Shown: positions 28,083 to 36,900 of the stretch, in pieces
How the letters are laid out: each line of letters begins with the position of its first letter
How positions within the stretch are numbered: position 1 is the stretch's first letter
Assembly: GCA_900544545.1 (NCBI GenBank)
Contig: UQVY01000011.1
Coordinates: 1 to 64,000, forward strand
From: an uncultured Eubacteriales bacterium
GTDB lineage: Bacteria > Bacillota > Clostridia > Christensenellales > CAG-314
Length of the DNA stretch: 64,000 nucleotides
Direction of reading: 5' to 3'
Notes under the pieces: generated by a model
What the model was told of the DNA's origin: nothing
What the model saw: only the letters and a program-made list of their open reading frames with translations
Databases searched by the model: none
Made by a program: the position numbers and the translations under genes

Positions 28083-28541
28083 ATTTCGGTAAAAGAAGTT
28101 GCCGAAGCCGCCGAGGTGAACCGCGCGACTTTTTATTCTCATTTTTCCGATTGCTACGACCTTTTGGAGAGCATAGAAAACGACCTTCTCAACGATTTCA
28201 GGAATTCTCTTAAGCACGTGAGTTTTTTTGATGTAGCCTTTCTTGTTTCAGCAATATACGATATGATTGAAAGGAACAGCGAAATATGCCGTATTCTTGT
28301 TTTCAAGAATACGAATCCGTCGATTATCAAAAAAATGATAGATCTTGCGCGCGAGCAAAGTATGGAGCTATGGCGAAAGGAATTGAAAAAAGCATCCCAA
28401 AATGAGCTGGGAATGCTGTATATCCACCTCTCCCACGGTCTTATGCAGGTAGTTGCGGAGGGCTATTATAAATACGATAAAAAAGAGGTTATCAGCTTTG
28501 TCAATCGTATAGTTTTAAGCAGCATAGCCTCTTTCCGCTGA
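28083..28541 (+). pseudogene. TetR-family regulator, N-terminus missing
   Basis: From 28083 the frame reads ISVKEVAEAAEVNRATFYSHF, the recognition half of a TetR helix-turn-helix, then a ligand-binding domain ending in SFVNRIVLSSIASF. The expected first 25-30 residues and any start codon with SD site are lacking; upstream codons are antisense to rubrerythrin. It was probably divergent from the rubrerythrin gene before the deletion. Expression is unlikely unless a distant start is used. Confidence 0.72.
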
Positions 28542-28584
28542 CGCAAAGCGAGAGCTACGGCAGCGGTAATTTTATTTATTGCCG

Positions 28585-28613
28585 TAAAAAAGGCGCCTTT
28601 TAGATGGCGCCTT
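28585..28613 (-). terminator. Terminator of the mini-ORF transcript
   Basis: On the minus strand AAAGGCGCC and GGCGCCTTT flank an 8-nt loop and are followed by TTTTTTA. It closes a transcript starting near 28710. A second weaker hairpin lies at about 28557-28586. Confidence 0.75.
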
Positions 28614-28631
28614 TCGGAAAAAGACAAAAAA

Positions 28632-28697
28632 CTAATACGGATACGACAAAAAAATCAAAAACACGATATAGCCATAAAGATTAAAGAAGAAGCTCAT
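28632..28697 (-). CDS. Tiny hydrophobic peptide or small RNA unit
   Basis: A 21-codon frame on the minus strand starts MSFFFNLYGY and is almost entirely hydrophobic and aromatic, with no charged residue. It lies between a promoter at 28717-28745 and a terminator at 28585-28613, making a self-contained transcript of about 120 nt. The leader is only about 12 nt, with AAGGG at its very start, so translation is uncertain. It may be a type I toxin-like or leader peptide, or simply an sRNA. Confidence 0.4.
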   Translation of the reverse strand: MSFFFNLYGYIVFLIFLSYPY

Positions 28698-28716
28698 TAT
28701 AATAAACTACCCTTAA

Positions 28717-28745
28717 ACTATAATACTTTATTATTGAAGCGTCAA
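28717..28745 (-). promoter_or_regulatory. Promoter TTGACG-N17-TATAGT
   Basis: Reading leftward, the -35 is at 28745-28740 and the -10 at 28722-28717, with 17-bp spacing. It drives the 120-nt unit ended by the 28585 terminator; no larger gene lies downstream on this strand before that terminator. Confidence 0.65.
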
Positions 28746-28954
28746 GTGTTTTTAAGAAGCGCAAACAATCCCGAAAATCCACATGGATACGGAATAGTCA
28801 ATGGCGACGAAAATTTAGAGAGCTTCTTTAACGTAACGTCGATGGTAACCTCAGCGCTTGCTTCGTCGATTTTCCTTTCTTCGATGTAACGCATCTCGAA
28901 GTCCATAGGTTTCAGACGGCAATTTTTCTTCCGATTTATATTCGTTTTTTTATA

Positions 28955-28988
28955 AAAAACGAGAGCCGCAAAATTGCGGCTCTTTTTC
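28955..28988. terminator. Bidirectional terminator
   Basis: GAGCCGCAAAATTGCGGCTC is flanked by an A-rich run on the left and TTTTT on the right. It serves the tag gene on the minus strand. The stretch 28746-28954 contains only a short minus-strand frame (MDFEMRYIEERK...) that I cannot assign. Confidence 0.82.
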
Positions 28989-29050
28989 ATTGATTAAAAC
29001 CGATTACATATTCCTTGGCCTTTCTCCGTTAAAAAAAACAGTTTGGGTTT

Positions 29051-29605
29051 TCACTCTTTCCTTTCCAAAAAGCAGTCGTGTTCGTGAGAGTAGATAACGC
29101 CGACGGCTTGGAGATAGGAGTAAACTATCGTCGTTCCGACAAATTTCATGCCGCGTTTTTTGAGGTCTTTTGAAAGTGCGTCGCTGAGCGCGGAACTTGT
29201 TTTCCCTTGCTCAAAGATAACTTTGCCGTTCGTCCGACCCCACAAATATGCCGAAAAACTGCCGAATTCGTGCCTGATTTCGCAAAAAACCCGTGCGTTG
29301 GTGACGGCTGCCCGTATTTTCAGACGGTTTCGGATAATCTCCGGATTGTTTCGTAGCTCACTCAGCTTATCCTCGTCGTAGTTACTTATCTTTTCGTAAT
29401 CGAAACCGTCGAACGCCGTGCGGAAGGCGTTCCTTTTATTGAGAACGCACTCCCACGACAGACCTGCCTGAAAATACTCCAAAAGCAGCAACTCAAATAG
29501 CTTTTCGTCGTCATGGACGGGAACGCCCCATTCTTCGTCGTGATAGCGGATATACCGTTCGCTTCCGGTATTTGCCCAACCGCAACGCGTCTTTCCGTCC
29601 GGCAT
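29051..29605 (-). CDS. tag: DNA-3-methyladenine glycosylase I
   Basis: This 184-aa base-excision enzyme removes 3-methyladenine from alkylated DNA. It shows the zinc-binding set of Tag: Cys8 (RCGW), His22 (YHDEEWG), His174 and Cys178 (HEHDCF). The sequence is full length with no visible damage. The start is ATG 29605, 6 bp after the stop of the upstream 654-aa gene on the same strand, so the two may be co-transcribed. Confidence 0.95.
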   Translation of the reverse strand: MPDGKTRCGWANTGSERYIRYHDEEWGVPVHDDEKLFELLLLEYFQAGLSWECVLNKRNAFRTAFDGFDYEKISNYDEDKLSELRNNPEIIRNRLKIRAAVTNARVFCEIRHEFGSFSAYLWGRTNGKVIFEQGKTSSALSDALSKDLKKRGMKFVGTTIVYSYLQAVGVIYSHEHDCFLERKE

Positions 29606-29611
29606 AGTAAG

Positions 29612-31576
29612 TTACATCTTCTTCTTTTTCTTGCAGGCGACTGCGATAAACGCTGCCGCTGCGGGAAGGGTAATCAGCGCGGCTAAGCTTCCGAAACTTC
29701 CGCCGCAGCTTGAAATGCTTCCAAATAAGCTTTTGATTACGGTGTTTTCGTTGCGTTTACGTCCGCACACCGAACATCCTTCGTGCTTTATTCCGTTGCT
29801 GAACATCGTTGCGGGTTTGTCTATAACCCATTCGAAGGTATGTTCGTTTTGAGCAACGGCGTCGCCTTCCACGCATTCCAGCCAATGGAAGTTCCCGTCC
29901 GATTTCCAACCGTCTTTAAGTTCGTGATTTTTGACGGAAGAATCGCTCTGAGCGGAGTTGGCTTTTGCCGAAACGACCATAAGCAGGCTTCCTCTGTAGA
30001 CGTTTGGTAAGTGCGCGTGCCAATCGTTTCTGCCGTCGCTGAAATAGGAAACGACGGTATGAATTCCGCCCCAAAGCTGATTGCCGTACTTATAACCTTC
30101 GTCGTTCTTCTTCCATGTGAGGTGGCTTGCGTCCTTTCCGCTGAACATCGCGCAGCAAACGTAATAATACCAGAGGCTGCCCGAAGTCTTGGACTGTGTC
30201 CAGACGTTGCTGGAAACGAAGTTGCAGCTTTCGTCAAAACGATCCTTGCCTTCCGAATCCGTAAGCCGCGTGAAGTTGCCGTGCTGTTCGCCGAAGAAGA
30301 TGTCGTAAAGACTTACGTGCGTCGTCGAACCTTTGGGGTTGTAGTCGTCGTAAATGTTCTGATATTCGGAAGCGGTGATACCCACCTTTCCTTTGAGAGC
30401 GCCGGAAGCTACGGTGTAAATGGGTTCCCAGTACTTATTTACGGTGGTTTCGCTCGAACTTCTGTAATTCTCGTGTCTGCCGGCTTTCTGGAATTGCTGT
30501 CCGAGATTCTGATTGACTACTTCCGTGTACATAACGGCCTCGTGTCCCGGAACCTGATAGTGGCGGAGGTTATCGGGAAGACGTTTAACCGACGTGGATT
30601 CGATATATTCGTTTATCTTAGCGAGCTGAGAAGTAAGTTTATTAAGCGTGCTTCTGAGAATGTTAGGATCGTTTTCGGGATTATCGCGAACGTATTCTTC
30701 CATTCTTTCAACGAGAGAAGTCTGCATAAGACTTGCCGAGGAAATATAAAGATTTATAAGAGAATTCCAGTATTCTTCACGCATAGTGTAACCTTGATGT
30801 TCCCACTTATTTACGCGCAAATCGTATTTATTCATAAGATTCAGGGAAATACATTCGGTTTTGTCAAGAAGATAGTTATTGGAAAGAAGTTTGTTGCCCA
30901 GTTCGAGAACGGCGTCGTCGTAGGTGCTTATTCCGTTGGCGTTAAGTTCGGAAGCTTTGGAAGTTCCACCGATAGCCCACAAAAGAACCTGTTTTCTTCC
31001 GTTTTCTTCCTTTCCTTCCGCAACGTTTACGAGTGCGTCGAGATAAATGGACGTTCTGTTATAGAGAGAACCTTCGCCGAGATCCATCATTTTTGCGATT
31101 GCGTCGAGCGTGGATTTATCTTCGAGCATATTCTTTATTTCGTTGATTTTGTGTAAAGTTTCGTCCTGTTTCTTTTCCACTTCGGCAATAGCGTTCAGAA
31201 TCTTTTCGGTGTCGCTTTCTTCCGTTCCGAAGATAAGTCCCATAAATTCCTTGCTCGCCCAGTTGGTGATTTTGGTCTGGCTTTTGTTAAGAACGGAATT
31301 GAAAGTCTTTTTCAGAAGATTCATAACGACGTCGCTTGCAAGCCCATTGGTTTGCGAACTTAAAAAATCGTTTTCTGCAGCTCTTTCGAGAATTTCCGCG
31401 TTGATAATTTCGAGTTCGGGGTCGCTTGATGCGTCCGCAGATTCTTCCGCATAAACGACGGTTTCAGCCAAATTTTCGTCGCTTAAAACCGCCGCGCCCG
31501 AAAGCGGAGCCGTAACGAACAGCAAACTTAACGCTACGAGCAAAAATGCCGATAAGTACGCAATCTTATGTTTCAT
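29612..31576 (-). CDS. Secreted 654-aa protein with helical N-domain and Cys-type C-terminal anchor
   Basis: A signal peptide (residues 1-30) is followed by a helical region with an amphipathic/coiled-coil stretch (DTEKILNAIAEVEKKQDETL, about 118-150), then a long domain I do not recognise. Near the C-terminus is an HWLEC ... CSVCGRK module common in Clostridial surface proteins. The tail (about 615-654) reads SSCGGSFG, then a hydrophobic LPAAAAFIAVAC segment and KKKKKM, resembling Cys/Gly-containing CTERM sorting signals rather than LPxTG. ATG 31576 follows AAGGAGG. The helical N-domain could be a pore-forming or scaffold element, but this is a guess. Confidence 0.75.
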   Translation of the reverse strand: MKHKIAYLSAFLLVALSLLFVTAPLSGAAVLSDENLAETVVYAEESADASSDPELEIINAEILERAAENDFLSSQTNGLASDVVMNLLKKTFNSVLNKSQTKITNWASKEFMGLIFGTEESDTEKILNAIAEVEKKQDETLHKINEIKNMLEDKSTLDAIAKMMDLGEGSLYNRTSIYLDALVNVAEGKEENGRKQVLLWAIGGTSKASELNANGISTYDDAVLELGNKLLSNNYLLDKTECISLNLMNKYDLRVNKWEHQGYTMREEYWNSLINLYISSASLMQTSLVERMEEYVRDNPENDPNILRSTLNKLTSQLAKINEYIESTSVKRLPDNLRHYQVPGHEAVMYTEVVNQNLGQQFQKAGRHENYRSSSETTVNKYWEPIYTVASGALKGKVGITASEYQNIYDDYNPKGSTTHVSLYDIFFGEQHGNFTRLTDSEGKDRFDESCNFVSSNVWTQSKTSGSLWYYYVCCAMFSGKDASHLTWKKNDEGYKYGNQLWGGIHTVVSYFSDGRNDWHAHLPNVYRGSLLMVVSAKANSAQSDSSVKNHELKDGWKSDGNFHWLECVEGDAVAQNEHTFEWVIDKPATMFSNGIKHEGCSVCGRKRNENTVIKSLFGSISSCGGSFGSLAALITLPAAAAFIAVACKKKKKM

Positions 31577-31726
31577 AGTAGTTTCCTCCTTTTTGTTGTG
31601 AGTCGAGTATGTTTTTTTGAGTATGTTTTTGTTTTAAGTTTTTTTAGTTTGTGCGTGTGTTTGTGTCCGTTACATATGTCGGTAGTTTTTGTGGTTATTA
31701 TAAACGTTTGTGTTTATTTGTAATTA

Positions 31727-32101
31727 TTATTTATACTTACATGTCCTGAATTTACCGTCGATCCAGAAGGTTGCTTCGATAGTGTGGAATTTCGGCAGAC
31801 GGAACTTCGGATCGTCCAGTCCCTTTGGAAAGAAGGGGCGGTGTTCTTCGCTCCATATGCGCTCCTGCTTATTGCGGTCGGTTATAAATTCCACGTTGCC
31901 TATAAGCGTTACGCTGTTCCTCTCTGAAAAATAACAAACGCTCGCCTTCGGATTATGCTCGAAATGCGTGGCTTTTCCGCTTAAAGCCGAGCGCTTGGAC
32001 GTAATGAAATAAATGTCTTTGAATCCGTCGTTCTCTGCCTTACCCATCACGCAGGTGCGCGGATAGCCTTTTTCGTTTATTGACGTCAACGTCGCAACGT
32101 T
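31727..32101 (-). CDS. Pyridoxamine-5'-phosphate-oxidase-like flavoprotein, N-terminus missing
   Basis: The frame from 32101 reads NVATLTSINEKGYPRTCVM and continues as a PPOX-like split-barrel of the general stress protein 26 type (FRLPKFHTIEATFWIDGK near the C-terminus). The usual first 15-25 residues and start codon are missing; upstream bases belong to an acetyltransferase fragment. ATG 32089 could still start a shorter protein, but no SD site precedes it. These proteins bind FMN or heme; substrate unknown. Confidence 0.65.
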   Translation of the reverse strand, partial: NVATLTSINEKGYPRTCVMGKAENDGFKDIYFITSKRSALSGKATHFEHNPKASVCYFSERNSVTLIGNVEFITDRNKQERIWSEEHRPFFPKGLDDPKFRLPKFHTIEATFWIDGKFRTCKYK

Positions 32102-32492
32102 ATCTTTCGTAGAAGCCCGTATGATCCGTGAGCAGATAAATGGGGGTAATTCCTTTGGACTTCATATCTTCCATGACCATATCGAGCAGATGGCCCGCAA
32201 TTCCTTTGCAACGATAGTCTTTTTCAGTATAAACTGTGCAAACGTTTGGCGTAAAGTCTTTTCGGTCGTGGAAGTCGTTTTCAATAACGCCCATACCGCC
32301 TATAATTTTATCGTTATCCAAGCAAAGATAGCAACCGTATTCTGTTTCTCCTACGAGATAGGCGTTCATACAGTCAAGATACGCCTTAGTCGAAACGCTC
32401 CATTTGCTGTGAAAACACTCGGCGGCGGTTTGTTTCGGTTCCGGACGCTCCCTTATTAATATACGTATAGTTTTCCATATTCCTCTCCGCAA
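32100..32492 (-). pseudogene. GNAT acetyltransferase fragment
   Basis: The core reads AECFHSKWSVSTKAYLDCMN, VGETEYGCYLCLDNDKIIGG and DYRCKGIAGHLLDMVMEDM, the acetyl-CoA-binding region of a GNAT enzyme, and ends abruptly at HTGFYER where the family continues with a YGW-type strand. A better start (ATG preceded by GAGAGG, reading MENYTYIN) is in another frame, so a frameshift near the N-terminus is also likely. The junction with the PPOX gene has a possible GATA microhomology. Activity is doubtful. Confidence 0.65.
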
Positions 32493-32792
32493 ATTGCTTA
32501 GCCTCGGTTTCTTTGCTCGAGTTCCGAACCCTGACGAACGGTTGCAGCAATTAAAATCAAGCCAAAGCCCGGCGTAATGATACCCGTATCGTCAAATCCG
32601 TTTCAATCCGAAAGATTATTTTTTAGCAGATACCGTCTGTAATTGCCGCAGATACGACAGCCGAAACAATTTGCGTAATTCCGAGCCGCTTTATTCCGTC
32701 TGCACCTGCGTTTGTAAAAGGTGTTCCTTCTTTTAGTTACGGTAATTGGCTATAAAGAACGTAATGCGATTTATATAGCTTTATGCCTAAAT

Positions 32793-32835
32793 AATATAGC
32801 ACATGTTCGTGTATCTGTCAAGTAAAACCTGACAG
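32793..32835 (-). promoter_or_regulatory. Promoter TTGACA-N17-TATATT with overlapping inverted repeat
   Basis: On the minus strand the -35 is 32821-32816 and the -10 is 32798-32793. The inverted repeat CTGTCA-N9-TGACAG at 32815-32835 covers the -35 and is a plausible operator. The rest of 32493-33218 holds no gene I can support, only an AAGTAATT...TACTT motif at about 32840 that recurs at 42450. Confidence 0.6.
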
Positions 32836-33218
32836 ATTAAAGTAATTGGTATATACTTGACTTGTTCCGGATTTTTGCGGACATTTTTTGCTTGCGACAA
32901 TTCCGCGGACAGAGTAATTACGATAATGTTTTATATGGAGAAAGAAATGCACGATTTACTTTGGACTCCGTTGAAAGAATCGAAAAGACGGAAACGTATG
33001 CTTTTATGCAGTATGTAAACGAAAAGAAAGTATATATAAATAACGAACAAAGACGGGTGAGCGAAAATTTCTCGGTCGCCCGTTTACGAACTCGCTGTTT
33101 ACTCTGTTTTGATTTAATATTCTTGAAATTACCCAAGAGTATCTAACATTTGTCGCTTTTTTTTTGACGGAAAGAGTCGTAGTTTTATAATTTACTAAAA
33201 TTTTCCACGAAAAAACAC

Positions 33219-33247
33219 TTGACAAAGGTTAAAAATAGTTGTAAAAT
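33219..33247 (+). promoter_or_regulatory. Promoter TTGACA-N17-TAAAAT of MarR gene 1
   Basis: Perfect -35 at 33219-33224 and -10 at 33242-33247, 77 bp before the TTG start of the MarR-family gene. Confidence 0.8.
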
Positions 33248-33323
33248 TATAACTGTAATAAAAATACATTTACATAAGATGCGGCGGAGTTCGAATAATT
33301 CGGCTGTATAAGGAGGTTGTTAA

Positions 33324-33794
33324 TTGGATAAAGAGTTTTATGAAAAATTAGATTGGAATGTTGAATCTATGAGAACGATACTTATCCGAAAGTATCAAAG
33401 GGTATTCAACCTGAAGGAACAGTCCGAATGCGTAGAAATCATGTCGTTGACTCCCGCAGAGCGCAAGACTATCGCGTCATTATTTTATGAAGGCGGACAA
33501 ACCGTTCAGATGCTTTCAAAGCTGACATTTATGGAAAAAGCCAATGCGTCGAAGATTATCTCTTCGCTTGAGAATAAAGGATTTGTTGAGCGCAGTGTAG
33601 ATAAAAAAGACAGGCGTTATACGCTTGTGACGATCAGCAAGCAAGGGAGAGAGCTTATAGATAAATTTAACGAAGAAGGCTTGAGCAGAATAAAGAAAGT
33701 GTTGGAAGCAAATCTTACGGACAACGAAATCGTCGAAATCAACGATTGCGCCGCAAGAATTTACGAAATCTTCAAAAAGATAAAAATCGATTAA
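33324..33794 (+). CDS. MarR-family regulator 1
   Basis: This 156-aa winged-helix regulator has the MarR recognition region MEKANASKIISSLENKGFVERSVDKKDRRY at about residues 71-100. The start is TTG 33324, set by AAGGAGG 7 nt upstream. It lies 186 bp before the 2084-aa subtilase on the same strand, with a hairpin between them, so it may control that gene. The last bases are duplicated in tandem (about 18 bp, twice) right after the stop. Confidence 0.88.
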   Translation: MDKEFYEKLDWNVESMRTILIRKYQRVFNLKEQSECVEIMSLTPAERKTIASLFYEGGQTVQMLSKLTFMEKANASKIISSLENKGFVERSVDKKDRRYTLVTISKQGRELIDKFNEEGLSRIKKVLEANLTDNEIVEINDCAARIYEIFKKIKID

Positions 33795-33837
33795 AAAATA
33801 AAAATCGATTAAAAAATAATATGAATAATTTACTATA

Positions 33838-33870
33838 CCATTCTAAAAATTGGAATGGCTTTGTTTTTGT
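33838..33870 (+). terminator. Terminator after MarR gene 1
   Basis: CCATTCTAAAAATTGGAATGG is followed by CTTTGTTTTT. It separates the regulator from the subtilase, which then needs its own promoter or read-through. Confidence 0.7.
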
Positions 33871-33980
33871 ATGATTTTTCAGTCGATTAAAATGAACAAA
33901 TATAAGCAGATATAATTTTAAGATACTTTCCTCTGAGAAAAAGAGGAGTATATATAACAATAAAAAGGAGTGAAAAGAAG

Positions 33981-36900
33981 ATGAAAACGAAAGTGAAAGG
34001 GATTCGTTGTTTAGTGATTTTGTTGGCTTGTCTTATTCTTGTTTTGTCGCTTGCGGCGTGCGGAAACAGGAATGCAAACCGGACGACACAAAACAATAGG
34101 TTAAGCTTCACACAGAACAGATCCGGTTTTTCAATCGAAACCTTCGATGAAGAAAACACGGTCGAACGTAAAGGGTATTCCGACGGTGATATAGTTAACG
34201 CCATAGTTTTGGTCAATGAAAAATCGCTTGCGGAATCTTGTTTGGAAAGAAAAAACACTTGCTCGCTGAGCGAATATGCAAAAAGTGCCGAAGGACAGAC
34301 GCTGGTAGAGGCTATGCTTTCCGAGCAGGATACGGTTATCGATAATCTGTGCAAAAGCGAAACGGAATGCAAGATAAAGCAAAGATACACAACGCTTTTT
34401 AACGGATTTTGCATACAGGTGAGATACGGAAGCACCGAAAGAATTCGCCGCATGGAAGGTGTGTCGGAGGTTTTGATATGCGAAACGTTCGAGATCCCCA
34501 CAACGTATCAGACCGAAGTTTTTGTGAATGCCGTAACCGGTATGCTTAAAAACAAATCGAGTTATCAGGGGGAAGGAATGGTCGCGGCGGTTATCGATTC
34601 CGGTCTTGACTATACCCACAGTGCATTTATGACCATGCCGGAATGCGGTGAAATGCTGAAGAGCGATATATCCGATATATCGGAATATCTGATGGCAAAT
34701 TATGGCTACGGCAACGATTTTGGCGGCGAAGATTTGTATATGAACCCGAAAATCGTATATGCTTTTGATTACGCCGATAATGATACGGATGTTAAAGTTG
34801 CTGTCGAAGATTCTATGGGTTTGATGAAGATGGATAGTTCCAGTTTATATCACGGAACGCACGTTGCAGGAATACTGGTCGGTAACGACGAGGTGATTCG
34901 GGCAGCGGCTCCCGAAGCGCAGCTTGCATTTATGAAGGTTGCAAGCGACAAGACTGGAAGCATGGCTATGAACGATATTCTGGCAGCCGTTTCGGACGCG
35001 TGTATGTTGGGCGTAGACGTAATCAATATGAGCTTGGGCAGCGATTGCGGACCGGTCGAATACGTCAACCCGGCATATGATATTGTTAACAGGGTATATG
35101 CCGTTACAGAAAAACTCGGTATTGCTCTTTGTGTTTCTGCCGGAAACGCGTCCTTTGCGCCCAACAGTTATGGTGCAACAAGACAACACTCTTCGGCGTC
35201 CGCTCCCGATAACGGAGTAATAGGTTTTCCGTCAAGCTCTCCCGCTGCGCTGAGCGTAGGGTCCTCGATGCACATTTCCGCGCCGGTGGTTGTTCTTAAC
35301 GGAGAAAGAGTTCCCGTTTATAACGTGGGCTTCGAAGAGGGCGGCGTACAGTGGCATTCGGATATTTTGTCCAAGCTTGACGGTATGTTCGACTATGAGC
35401 TTGTTCCGGAGTACGGAAGTCTGGAATCAGATTACGAAGGTCTTAATCTTCGCGGTAAAATTGCGGTTGTAAATAACGAAAAAAATGTAAATGAAACAGA
35501 GATAAACAAAAAAGTAGAGCTTGTGAAAAATGCAGGCGCAGTAGGAGTTATATTCTTTTTCTCCGAAGGTAGTATTAAAAACATCATTCTGGATACCGAT
35601 TATCCTGCGGCTGTTCTTCCGTCCGAATTCATAGATAGAATAACGGAAAACCCCGTCGGAAAAATCGTTTTCAACAAAAAAGACGCCATTTATAATATGT
35701 CGGAATTCTCTTCATGGGGACCTACCTCGGATTTGGATATAGGAATCGACATCTCCGCCCCCGGAAGCGATATCTGGTCGTCTATGCCGACGGCATATGT
35801 CGATATAGGAGGACAGCCGTATCCGTATGCGTACCTGTCGGGTACAAGCATGGCCTCCCCCAACGTTTCGTCCGCATATATTGTCGTATCTCAGTACGTT
35901 AAAGAAAAATATCCGGAGCTTACGAACAGAGAAAGAGTCGAGCTTGTAAACAGACTTATAATGAGTACTGCGGAAGAAATGGTAAAGCTTGACGGAACGC
36001 CGTTTTCTCCCAGGCATCAGGGAGCCGGTGTCGTTAATATTGAAAATGCCGTTAAAACCAAGGCATATCTTTCCGTAATCGGAAGCAATCGCGTTAAACT
36101 CAATCTCGGCAGCGACATCCAAAAAGAAGGAATATACACGCTGAGCTTTAATCTTGTGAATACGAGCGACAGCAGCCTGCGTTACAGGATAGACGTAAAA
36201 GCTATAACCGAACAGATTTTAGACGGTTGTATGATGAATAATTCATATGCGCTCAGGGGCACGGAGTTCAGGATAACGGTAAAAAACGGAAGTCTTGACG
36301 GAGATGTCGTAACGGTTGACGGAAAAGAAACGGCAAAAATCAAGGTCGTTGTTGTTCTTTCGGAAGAAGATAAAGCGTATATGAACGAAAATTTCGCAAA
36401 CGGTATTTATGTGGAAGGATTCGTTAAGCTTTATGCTTTGGAGGACGGAATAGACCTTTCCATTCCGTACATAGCCTTTTTCGGCGATTGGGACAGAGTT
36501 CCTTTGGTAGAGGAAAATGGTATAGAGATTTTTTTGAGGTCGCTTAATCCGAATGGCAATTACGGAAAATTTCCCATCCATCCCCGCAACGTAGAAAACG
36601 GCTTCGAAATTCCCGAGGTAGATAATGAGCACATGGCATTGGGAAATGGCTTCCTGGTTTATTCCGATGAACAGAGTGTTAAAAATATAGGCTTTGACTC
36701 GATAGTCCTTCGGCTCAGAAGAAATGTGGAATATATGACGCTTTCGCTGGTTGATCCCGAAAATGATACGCTCTTTTTTGCGATGCAGGGGTACGATTTA
36801 AGAAAAGCTCCGTATAATCCTTCCATTAGTTTGGTAGATATATCGGTTTTAGGCGATAATATGCTTATGGCAAACAACCAGACAATGGTGTTCAAAGTAA

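Noticed and set aside
28546..28590. A second c-di-GMP-I-like motif, GACGCAAAGC, after the TetR fragment
   Set aside because: The 5' half of the aptamer (GNRA stem and P1 strand) is missing, and the word overlaps the TetR stop codon; probably chance or a hairpin.
28742..28990. An 82-aa minus-strand ORF between the terminators
   Set aside because: Its first codons are the tag-gene terminator itself and it overlaps a promoter; only a possible short remnant.
32862..33146. A 94-aa plus-strand ORF upstream of MarR gene 1
   Set aside because: No SD site, no recognisable motif, and it lies in AT-rich regulatory DNA.
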